From Pohlia nutans (lineage: Eukaryota > Streptophyta > Bryopsida > Bryales > Mniaceae), in contig CM040102.1 of assembly GCA_022496805.1 (NCBI GenBank), forward strand, positions 5,567,001 through 5,631,000: a stretch of DNA of 64,000 bases, written 5' to 3'. Shown piece by piece: positions 45,198-59,315 of this stretch. Each line of letters opens with the position of its first letter. Position 1 is the stretch's first letter. The position numbers and the translations under genes are program-made. A model generated the notes under the pieces. That model was not told the DNA's origin and searched no databases. It saw only the letters and a list, made by a program, of their open reading frames with translations.

Positions 45198-46091
45198 CCG
45201 TACGTGGAAGGCAAGGTCGGCACCTTCATGTCGAATAATTAATAAAAATTCAAACAGTGGAAGTCGGCACTTTCATGTCGAATAATTAATAAAAATTCAA
45301 ACAATGGAGGTCGGCACTTTCAAAAATAATTATTAAACATTTGGCTATTAACCCCTAAACGTCCTCACCCTTTTCACATTTGGCAGCTTTCAAAGATGCG
45401 TTATAAAATGCAACTAAGAGGGATCTTTTCAAGTTGATGAATGAATAAAAGTTGTACATTATGCATTTTAGATTCTATCCATACGGTTAGAATTGCGATT
45501 GCTATCACCCATATTTGTGTATTAAATTTTGAACCTGAAGTTTAACACTCTTTTGTGCTATGATTACGAATAAGATATTGACAATCTAATAATGAATTTT
45601 TCGGGGATGGCTTGAAATGTAATACTCTAAGTGCAGTGATTTTTGGAGATTTTTTGGTTGCTTAATTTTAGTACTTGACTTTTTTAAGAGCACTTTTAGA
45701 CTAAAATCTTTGAAATTTTGGATGAAACACTACAACATGAAACGAGGCATAAAATTTCACAAATCTTCCCCTTTCTAATCGGATCACACACGCACAAAGC
45801 TAACTTTCCATAAAAGTTTCAATAAAAAATCCAAGCTGCAAAAAGTGCATGATGGATGAAAAAACGGAGTTCAAATCCGTACATCATGCAAAATATGCAT
45901 GGTTGGGCATTTAGGGGTTAATAACTAACATTGAATTTTTCTAGCGGCTAAAAGTTTTCTTTTGTTTTTTTGTCTACGATTTTTGTTGACTTCATTTTTG
46001 TTGATTTTGACAAAATACTTGATAAATTTATTTCTTTTTTCGGCTTTTTTTTGGGGAATTATTTTCTGCTGACCCTGCCTTGCAGGTACGG
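45198..46091 (+). mobile_element. TA-flanked MITE 'U' copy 1, split by a TTAA-type MITE
   Basis: Outer ends CCGTACGTGGAAGGCAAGGTC and complement GACCCTGCCTTGCAGGTACGG lie between TA dinucleotides. The left half includes a tandem doubling of GTCGGCACTTTCATGTCGAA (45205-45300). A 574-bp family A element interrupts its centre. Without it, the unit is about 320 bp. Related copies are at 47435-47988 and 47541-47816. Confidence 0.83.
45348..45921 (-). mobile_element. TTAA-flanked MITE, family A, 574 bp, with empty site known in this window
   Basis: TTAA-CCCCTAAACGTCC ... GGGCATTTAGGGG-TTAA. It is inserted in the centre of MITE U copy 1. The uninterrupted centre is readable in U copy 2 (complement of about 47699-47719) as GGCTATTAATAACTA, which shows that exactly one TTAA became two. 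The interior is the reverse complement of 16364-16939. Confidence 0.9.
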
Positions 46092-46355
46092 TAGTGTGTA
46101 GGAATTGGCTCTCTGAATTTTTGGAATATGGATGGAACTTACTTTGTAGTTTAGGTAAACTATGTTGCATTGAAGGCATCCAAAACAACTACGATACAAA
46201 ATGAACACTTCGAATGAGGGAGAGCCCAAAGCTCAAATTAGTGTAGGGTGCTCCCTATTCTTATGAGCGCGGCAAGCTTCTTCAACTGAACTTACAGTAC
46301 CAAAATAGGTATTGTTTTCGACACTCTTCTAGACATTGTTTTCAACACTTTACTA
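46092..46355. other. Spacer
   Basis: No gene or element recognised. Confidence 0.35.
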
Positions 46356-46575
46356 AGGTTGGATAACCCATTACCACCACGACACCTAAAACCGCCAACG
46401 TCTACACCATTCCTTCATTTCAGGGAGGAAATGTAAGTTGTCGGTACATGACTTAACATTTGAGCAATTCATGCATAAGTCATGTATTGATAGTCTACAT
46501 TTCCTTCCTAAAATGTAAGAGGGGTGTAAAAGTTGGTGGTTTTAGGTGTCGTGGTGGTAATGGGTTATCCAACCT
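46356..46575. mobile_element. TA-flanked palindromic MITE, 220 bp
   Basis: AGGTTGGATAACCCATTACC and its complement at the right end, flanked by TA. The inner sequence (GACACCTAAAACCGCCAAC, CATTTCCTCCCTGAAATG-type) is also inverted, so almost the whole element folds back. The ends resemble 38229-38618. Confidence 0.83.
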
Positions 46576-46785
46576 TAGTGTCAAAGACAGTGTTGGAAAG
46601 AGTGTCAAATTCTGGTAGTGTTATAGCATACAGTCACAGATGCCTAATAATAAAATATCTAAATTAAGCAAGAAATAATAGAATAGGAGTGAGAATCAGG
46701 AGGAAGCCTGAATACTTGAACGTGGAAGTAAGAGAACAAGAACAATGTGAGGGTGGAACACAGTCAGAAGGTGAAGTCATTCTCT

Positions 46786-47279
46786 GGGGCGGTTTACACT
46801 ATGGACCAAGAGCCATGACCATGGAATTCTAAAATCTGTGATTGGCCCAAAAAGAGCTCTTGGTCCCATTTGGCTTTACACTACCTTGAAAAAAGGAGAA
46901 TGACCACTAACTTTGAGGTCTCCAAAAATGCTAAAATTTCCCAGATGGATAATGTTTTCATGGTCTCCTTGATTATAGTTGAGTCGAAGCAAATGCCTCG
47001 ACTCAACTATAATCTAGGAGACCATGGGGCTCAAAAATCATTGATTGGCTAGTGTTCAATTATTTAAAGAGAAAGGAGGAAAAAGGGGAGGATAAAAGAG
47101 AGAACGATGAGCTTAAACTTGTCCCGGTCTAAATCCACTTTACACTACAAAGAGTGACCAAGTCATTTAAAATTGCATTTTTGATTTTTCATGGTCACGG
47201 CTCTTGACCAAGAGCCATGACCATGAAAATGATTTAATTTTCTTGGTCATGGCTCTTGGTCCATAGTGTAAACCGCCCC
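46786..47279. mobile_element. TIR MITE GGGGCGGTTTACACTATGG, 494 bp, TSD TCT
   Basis: Terminal inverted repeat GGGGCGGTTTACACTATGG plus ACCAAGAGCCATGACCATG. TCT on both sides gives a 3-bp target duplication. The ACACTATGG core recalls the Harbinger-type ends at 39940 and 42560. It contains a strong internal hairpin at 46959-47025. Confidence 0.85.
46959..47025. repeat. Near-perfect 28-29 bp hairpin with 10-nt loop
   Basis: The left arm GGTCTCCTTGATTATAGTTG plus AGTCGA pairs with its complement at 46998-47025 with about one mismatch, around the loop AGCAAATGCC. Shape and size are within the range of miRNA-like foldbacks, but it lies inside a MITE and no expression evidence exists. Confidence 0.85.
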
Positions 47280-47434
47280 TCTGTTTGAAAAATGAAGAGT
47301 AAGCGATGCTACGACAAAAATGTAAAAAATTCACCAAAACTATCAAAGAATATGCATTGGTGCAGAGGAGTCTAAGTTAATTTACTTCTAGAGCTCCTCC
47401 ACGGGGATGCCACGGTCACCTTCGCCGCACTGTA

Positions 47435-47988
47435 CCATAGTAGGAAGGCAAGGTCGGCACTTTCATGTCGAATAATTAATTAAAGTTTGAAAAGTAAGGG
47501 TCGGCACTTTCAAAAATAATTATTAAAAATTAGGCTATTACCGTACCAGGAAGGCACGGTCAACAGAAAATAATTCCCCAAAAAAATGCCAAAAATAAAA
47601 TAAAATTTATCAAGTATTTTGTCGAAATCAACAAAAATGAAGTCAACAAAAATTGTAGACAAAAGACAAAGGAAAACGTGTAGCCGCTAGTAAAATTCAA
47701 TGATAGTTATTAATAGCCGATTTTTTAATAATTATTTTTGAAAGTGCCGACCCCTACTTTTCAAACTTTAATTAATTATTCGACATGAAAGTGCCGACCC
47801 TGCCTTCCTACTACGGTAATAACTAACATTGAATTTTACTAGTAGCTACACGTTTTCCTTTGTTTTTTGTCTACATTTTTTGTTGACTTCATTTTTGTTG
47901 ATTTCGACAAAATACTTGATAAATTTATTTATTTTTTCGGTATTTTTTTGGGGAATTATTTTCTGCCGACCCTGCCTTCCTGGTACGG
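47435..47988 (+). mobile_element. TA-flanked MITE 'U' copy 3, interrupted by another copy
   Basis: Outer ends GTAGGAAGGCAAGGTCGGCA (47440) and GACCCTGCCTTCCTGGTACGG (ending 47988). The left half (47435-47540) and right half (47817-47988) join across the inserted copy 2 at the same central GGCTATTA / TAATAACTAA point where copy 1 carries a TTAA-type MITE. Confidence 0.82.
47541..47816 (-). mobile_element. MITE 'U' copy 2 nested inside copy 3
   Basis: A complete 276-bp copy in reverse orientation: CCGTACCAGGAAGGCACGG at the left, CCTTCCTACTACGG at the right, flanked by TA. Its centre (TAGTTATTAATAGCC on plus) is uninterrupted and supplies the empty site for the insertions in copies 1 and 3. 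Confidence 0.85.
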
Positions 47989-50774
47989 TAGTCACCATCG
48001 GCTCTGCACACATCACTCACATGAGATATTTCTTCAAAGAGATACGAATTTCTACATGTTCAAAAATCAACACTCTAAACCCCAATCAACACTCTCAAAA
48101 AACATCACTCGATCTGACACTCATTCTCCAGGGTTTAGTCACTGTGAACAATGAGTCCGGATTTTATTCCCATTAACCCCTCGAGGATTCATGGACTTCA
48201 AATTAACCAAAGGTGTTAGGAATGACATTAACAAAGTGAATCTCCTGATACCAAGTGAGAACTTACCACAATTGAATTTGTGATCAGATCATACTGACAA
48301 AGTTGATACAACCAGAATCAGAAACTAAAATTGCATGTGTTAGTCAACAAAGAAACAAATTTGGATAAAGAAAGCAAGACGCAATTTGGACTTCTTGAAA
48401 GTTGAGAGTATTTAGGGTTTGGAAGTTCTTCGTCATTACGGATCGCAATTCCAATAATTAAGGATCAGAAACAAGTGCATTGTCTCGATGTGAAGGATTT
48501 TGAGAATTCCAAACCAGTGAAGGCATTCGAAAAGAGCAACGCTCGTGATCAAGGGATTGAAATGGCATTCCAAAGGTGCGATTCTCACAACCTAGCCAGG
48601 AATTGAAATGGCATTCGAAAGGTGCAATGGAATTGAAATGGGCAGGGATGGAAATGGCGCATGGAATTGGAGGTGGTATCTGTAAGGGAAGGTGAGGTAC
48701 CCTTACTTGGTCATGGGCACGGTGACCAAGTGGTGACCCACGCAAATTTACTCCTGAATATATATGTAATCATCGTTGTTGTAGTTAGTTTTAAAACACC
48801 ATTTTTTGTGAGCACCTATAAACAATACCACAACATCATAGCAGGTTTGCCACTTGAGGAATGAATACTTCTTTTTTTTGAAAAAAAATAAGGTTTGCCT
48901 CTCAAAAACTGAATTTCTCAATTTTCGTTTTTCAGCAAAAAATCAGTAAAAAAATGACCTTGAATAGCTTAGAAATAACAAAATATTTCAAAAACTAATT
49001 TATTCTATTTTTGTTTTTCTGTCTTCAAAATTTTCTAATTTTTACGTTTTTTATTTTTAGAATTATTTTAAGACGAACCTGCTATGGTACTGCGGTACAT
49101 CTTTATATGCTCCTGAAATTTTAAATGCTAATCATAGTTTTAGAATTTATAAGAATTTTTGTAGTGAATGACCTCTTGATTTTGTTCAAAATTTCAAAAA
49201 ACACCTCATGATCAAACCTTGTAATCATATAATAACATCCAATTCCTTATTTTTTGCACTTGGCCATATGCACTTGGCTTTCGGGTGCATTAAAAACTTA
49301 AATCAATAGAAATTGCATGAATTATTTGACCAAATTTTTTCTCCCACAAATTTGGTTGCAACTGAGGGATAAATTGCAAATTCTTGGAAATTGTCGAGTC
49401 TTTTTTTTGAAAAAGCCATTACTCGTGCTTTGAATATTTTTGAACTGGATACTTTACGCAACAAAACTCTCCTTTCATTTTTGATCTTCACACATAGTAT
49501 GTTAGAAAAATACATGAGGTTGGAGTTCTCAAAGAATAGGTTAAGTACAAATCTTACAAAACCATATAAACATATTGTGAGCAATTGGAAGTAGGCCACA
49601 AATAGACAAATGTCTTTTAAATATGGATTTTAGTAAACAAAAACACTTTACGTGTTTACAATTTATAAGAATAGTACAAACTTTTAAATCAATACCTTAA
49701 CAACTAAACTAAAAAAACACATACTATATAGCAATGTATTCATTTACTCTAGTAAGCATCTAGTTCATTCTGCAACCTCTTTACACCCATGCATTCAATC
49801 TGCAATGCAACATATTCAAGTATGTGCGACTTTGCTTCATTTGAACTAGTGATTCACTTCATCCACTTGTAATCATATAGTGCTATTGTTGCAATTGTTG
49901 CTTCCTCCTTCCAAATGGTAACTCTACCATGACATTTCTTTATTGTATTATCAAAATAGATTGTTCAACGTCTTGGAACAAACTTGTGAGAACAACGAGC
50001 CAAGCGATTCACTCCCTTATACGGAGACCATGAGATTCCACATGAACAACATTATTGTCAACTCCAATGGGGCTTTTAAATGCACTAAGAAAAGGAGGAA
50101 AAGGCATACGTGATCATGCACCCTCAACCACTTGCACAAAAAATAAAACAAAAAATCAATTAACATCTATCTATCTATCTACTTTTTGCGGGTCGCTAAT
50201 GATATATGGCTACCCCTTTGCTTTCTTCTGCGGCCATGGAAGCATGGAGAAACAAACATGGAATTTAAGACATTTTTTAATTTTATTTTTGTCTCTTTTC
50301 TCAATTGTTGTCAACTTCTTGGAATCTTCTTTGTCTCTTTATTTATCTCTAAACATCCATATTTTATTTTTTAGCAAAACTAAACCGATCTATGCAAAAA
50401 CGCCCACACAATATTTCTGAAGTTGAACTATCCTATAAAACGTGTGTGTAAACACTCTTTATTAGTAATTTTAGGCATTGCTACACAAAATTGTTGCACA
50501 TCATTCTTTCACTGCAACTCCTCACTATGTCACATCTATCTTGTAACGTATGAGACTAGTGGGACCTGTGCCGTTGAGCACATTGAGCTTGGGTTGTCTT
50601 CTCGACAGATTCCAGCGCAGAATGGTCGAGTGAGACAAACCGAGTTGTATTGTATAATAGATTCTAAGCACTACAGTTCTACAATTTTTGAGAGTTTAGG
50701 CAAAAACTTCCTTAACGCACAAATCACCTCACTTGAGCTATAATTATGAGTTATGCACTCAAGGGGGTGCATAA
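47989..50774. other. Gene-free stretch
   Basis: A TTAACCCCTCGAGG motif at 48173 may be an orphan TTAA-type MITE end. 48480-48680 has short repeats of ATTGAAATGGCATTC. A (CTAT)4 microsatellite is at about 50164-50181. Open frames at 47829-48176 and 50055-50420 are AT-rich and resemble nothing known. Confidence 0.4.
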
Positions 50775-51096
50775 GAGCAGCTCCACCGCAAGCCGTGGGA
50801 GGGCCCTGGCAGTCAAGAAGTAAATGAAAAGTGCTGAGGGCCCTCCCAAAATGGCTCAGGGCCGTCCCTCCTAGCGTGTCAAGAAATGGCCCTCCAAATC
50901 ACTATTCAGTTGACTAAATCACTAATTAGTTGACTAAATCCCCACATTCTACTTGTGATTGGTCCATTGAATATTTAATGTGCACTTTTGATGTGTGAGG
51001 GCCCTCCAAGGGTGGGGAGTGTGAGTGCAAGGGCCCTCCAAATGATAATGAATAATTTGAGCGAGTCATCTCTGGCGTGAAGGAGTGGGGATGCTC
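50775..51096. mobile_element. PIF/Harbinger-type MITE (GGGCCCTCC family), 322 bp, TSD TAA
   Basis: Ends GAGCAGCTCCACCGC and complement (GGAGTGGGGATGCTC) flanked by TAA. The interior has GAGGGCCCTCC blocks and AATCACTATTCAGTTGACTA. A second copy in opposite orientation begins at 63710. Confidence 0.82.
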
Positions 51097-51708
51097 TAAT
51101 CCCTTACGTTAAGTTACTGTACGCTGATCATGACAGAACGTGACGGGGGCCATGACTGACGGCCGGACGCTCACGTTCCCGAGGGCCGGCCGGCAGGCGT
51201 GGCCAGAACGAGGTGATGATCAATGGTAGGGAGGGCAGGGCTCACTCAGTGCCTTTCTTTCTGTGGCTTGCCTGCCAGCACTGGAATCTGCTTTTTGGTT
51301 ACATAAAAAACGGGGGCAAAAACAACAATGTAACGTACCACCGGGAGTGTAGGTTGGTTCATGGCTTCAGGACTTCAGGTCCCCCTTCATGGCCACCTTC
51401 CTTGGTAGATTCCGTTCCAAGCGTGTGCCGCCCCCTATTATTGGAGCTACAAATGTTGAGAACTCCAAGTGAACAATGTTGCAAACGTAGCCGTACTACG
51501 TGAAGAAGGAAGGAGACTGAAACCTTTTTCTCCACTCAATTCCCACCAAACCCAAAAGCTCTTCACTGCGAATGCATCGCATGGACCACGCGCAATCGAT
51601 TGGCAGTCATTTGCAGTGACCGATCCAACTCCAGGATCCACCAGGTTTCGTTCGTGTCGCAGCATTTATTATTCCCTGATCACTTTTTCCATCGATCTGC
51701 GGGCAACC
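51097..51708 (+). promoter_or_regulatory. Agmatine deiminase promoter and 5' UTR region
   Basis: GC-richer sequence between the MITE and the ATG. The coding frame is open upstream to beyond 51469 but contains no ATG there, so the protein starts at 51709. No clear TATA box assigned. Confidence 0.4.
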
Positions 51709-56333
<4,625 letters not shown>

Positions 56334-56994
56334 CATTCTAGAATCTGGCACTCACAAAAACAGCAGCAGTAGAATACTACAGGGACCATCTCATATTTTT
56401 TTCCACACGATACAACTACAGCAGCACACTCTATACTGATCTTGTTAGTCTAGGTTATACAGAAAGACAGGCATTGCCATGTCTATTTACAACATTTACT
56501 ACCAGTTGGGGTGTGGCGACAGACTGGTGGTTTGGCTACACACACCGAAACATTTTACACGGGTTCTGATATATATTTTTATTCTTGAGCAGTCCGGGCA
56601 ATCACAAACTTGTCCCTTGTTTTGTGGTCATGTATCTCTAATGCTCTTTTGTGACTGACACTTATCATCTCATGACACTGCCTTGGGGATAAACGGCCTT
56701 CGAAATGCACCCTCACATGTGTTCACATGTTGTGTGGAAATTGTGGTATACAACACTGCCTTGGGTTTCTAAATGTATTCTCACATGTGTTAACAATTTG
56801 ACATCTAACAATATTTTGCAATGACTGTTTGGTTGCGTACAGGTCTTGGTGATTGTGTTGTGGAGTGCGCTGATCATGTGTGGCTTCTGCATGACTGAAA
56901 CTTAGCAGCTATAGAATTGCGTGCAGGCAAGATATATTAATCCTCTCACATGATTAAGCTGCCGATCATGTTACCCCAAATTTTGAAGCACCTA

Positions 56995-57236
56995 CTCCCT
57001 GTCTGGAAATAACTGTCCTAGTTTTTGACATTTTTTAACTTATGTTTCTTTTGCCAAAAAAAAGCCTTCTCAATACTTGAAAAATGGTCCATCTTTAATA
57101 GCAGTATGAAGTTTTTGTGTTTCTCATTGTCCGCCCCATTTGAAGTGGATAGGGCTCACATTTTAATTATAAAACATAGGGCATAAATTAGGAAAATGAA
57201 TGCCAAAAACTAGGACAATTATCTCCAGACAAGGAG
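56995..57236. mobile_element. Stowaway-type MITE, 242 bp
   Basis: CTCCCTGTCTGGAAATAACT ... complement AATTATCTCCAGACAAGGAG, flanked by TA. It has the classic plant Stowaway start CTCCCT and TA target. It lies 660 bp downstream of the agmatine deiminase stop. Sequence 56334-56994 before it is 3' UTR and spacer with no gene. Confidence 0.88.
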
Positions 57237-57374
57237 TAATTATTTTTCATGTCCCCGCTGTACGATATATCCAATTGATCGGCTTGCTTGAGCTCCTCAG
57301 CTATTGTGTGTCCAGACAATAGACCCCAGGTCAGGTGGTGGCTCCCTTGGATTTGAGTAAAAGTCGCAACCATC

Positions 57375-57493
57375 ACTAGTAGAAAAGATGGCGCTCCCCA
57401 GGGACATGCCCGGGAAAAATCACTATGCATGCGTGGAATTGGGCACTACTTGCCTGGGCATCTCCCTCGGCAGTGCCACCTTTTCTACTAGTG
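57375..57493. mobile_element. Miniature CACTA element, 119 bp, TSD CAT
   Basis: CACTAGTAGAAAAGATGGCG ... complement GGTGCCACC-type then TTTTCTACTAGTG, flanked by CAT on both sides. CACTA ends plus a 3-bp duplication identify CACTA/En-Spm. A longer relative is at 62543-63056. Confidence 0.87.
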
Positions 57494-57879
57494 CATCCTT
57501 GTTGATTTCCAAGAAGTGAGATTAAGTTTAGGTGTTCTACCATTCACAAAAATCTTGGTCCTTTTTGTGCAAAAGGCATCATCCCTCAACAGTGAAGAAT
57601 GATGCCCTGACATTCATTCTTTTAATCCAAAACTTTTCTACTAAGACAAAGGTCCAAGTTAACCCTTGAAGGTCTAGAGAGCCTCTTCTTACCAATATTA
57701 CACATCAATATTTTGTTGTCTTTAGAATGGTTCCTTACTTAAAATGGTCTAAAATTCAAAATGATGTTGAAATTCATGTTGCCATGGTTCTAATGAACTA
57801 TTGGGGTTCCAATTTGGAACTTCTCACTTACAACAAATGCCAAAGATATACCACTGTATCTACTATTCCCATGGGACCT
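57494..57879. other. Spacer with possible orphan TTAA-type end
   Basis: TTAACCCTTGAAGG at 57659 resembles a TTAA-type MITE left end without a partner. No gene. Confidence 0.4.
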
Positions 57880-58431
57880 TTAACCCCTAAGAGCTCAAAC
57901 GACCATTTTCTGGTCGCTGCCCGAATCTAATGGACTGCTCGGAAAAAAATAAATATATTTTTGAAAAAATAAAAAATATTTTAAAATACTTCATCAAGTC
58001 TACTTGCCAACCCAATTTGAATTATGTCGTTCCGAGTTAAGCTCTACTCGGGAGAATCTTTCAAAGTAGATCACCTCAACATTGTCTTAGTGTTATAAAA
58101 TTATCTAATTGGGGAAAGTAAAGATGATCCCTCCATCATTTCTTTTTCTTTTTTTGAAGTTCACAATAGATAGCCCAACTTTAACCAATCATACTAAATT
58201 TTGAACTCTAAAATTGAAAATTATAATTTATAAAAAAATTCAAAGGTTAATGCTTTTAAACTCATTAAGAAATGATCTAAAGTTATTTTTGGAAGTTTGA
58301 CTGTACGGATAATTTGTAAAGATGATGCCCTACATTTTGTTTATTGAACCAAACTTCATCAAACATATGGGAGGCACATATTATAACACATCTATGTTTT
58401 GCCCAATACCCCTCGAGCTTTTAGGGGTTAA
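57880..58431 (+). mobile_element. TTAA-flanked MITE, 552 bp
   Basis: TTAA-CCCCTAAGAGCTC at the left, GAGCTTTTAGGGG-TTAA at the right. The interior has no protein. Similar in length to family A but with a different interior as far as I can judge by eye. Confidence 0.8.
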
Positions 58432-58900
58432 GGGTTAAGACAATTCAAAAATGTTATGGTGTGAAGTTACACAAGATGCTAACAGGCATTGTTAAATGCA
58501 TGATGTACTAAAGTAGGGATACCCAACATTTCAACTCACTCAAAAAGCATTATACTAAAATATTAAAACATTATAAATGCCTTACAGATAATTGCAGCAT
58601 TCTCACTTATATCTAGGACTACAAGAATTGTATACAACACCCCTAAATCCTCTTTTTTAAAGTGACATTCTAACATTGTCACTTTTGTTCCTGAAGTATT
58701 CAGTTGGAAGAATAAGAAAGCTTGATGACTGGTCAAATGTTTGTTATGAGAGAGAGAAACTTTTGCATGTAATCTAGAATCAACGTGATTGAAAGAGTAT
58801 GTTGGGGGAAGTGCCATGAACTTGGCCACTCGCTTGGCCACCAGGACCAAAATGGCGCGTGCTACCTTTTATGCTCTCTTTCGAGGGCAGACTCTATAAG
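58432..58900. other. Spacer
   Basis: No gene or element recognised; an open frame at 58563-58850 (minus) is unassigned. Confidence 0.35.
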
Positions 58901-59315
58901 GTAGACGACCTGTTTCCCATCACCTTAAGCAATTCAACACACTTCCGGTGGAGTAACAAATAGGCAAATAATTTTGCAGTGTAGGGAAATAGATTTGAAG
59001 GTCACATATTTTTGAACAAATTTTTGGGCAATATTGAATTTACTACAAATTTTCAAAGTGAAGATTCTCTCCAACCTGTTCTCGCAACATAGGCTGACCT
59101 ATTTCCAAGAACTGCAAAACTAGATTTGGAGAACACATGATATCATACTAACTCGGTAACAAGTTTCCATTCTTGGTGCCAACCATTCCATATTAAGAAG
59201 AAACATGTTTCCATCACCGTTTACAAATGAATTCGAAAATAATGCAGGCTAGTTCACGAAAATAGGTCGCCCTATACTGCGTGATTGGGGGCCTGATCGG
59301 AAACAGGTCGTCTAC
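58901..59315. mobile_element. TIR element GTAGACGACCTGTTTCC, 415 bp
   Basis: GTAGACGACCTGTTTCC at the left and its perfect complement GGAAACAGGTCGTCTAC at the right. Internal TAGGCTGACCTATTTCC and AATAGGTCGCCCTA are partly inverted. Target duplication not resolved; superfamily unknown. Confidence 0.72.

Noticed and set aside
47435..47988. A pseudoknot-like functional RNA suggested by the A-B-A'-B' inverted repeat order
   Set aside because: Nested insertion of one MITE copy in another explains it fully, with TA duplications at the junction.
51469..51708. An 80-codon in-frame N-terminal extension of agmatine deiminase that might be a transit peptide
   Set aside because: It would have to start at GTG; there is no ATG in frame upstream of 51709, which has an ideal context.
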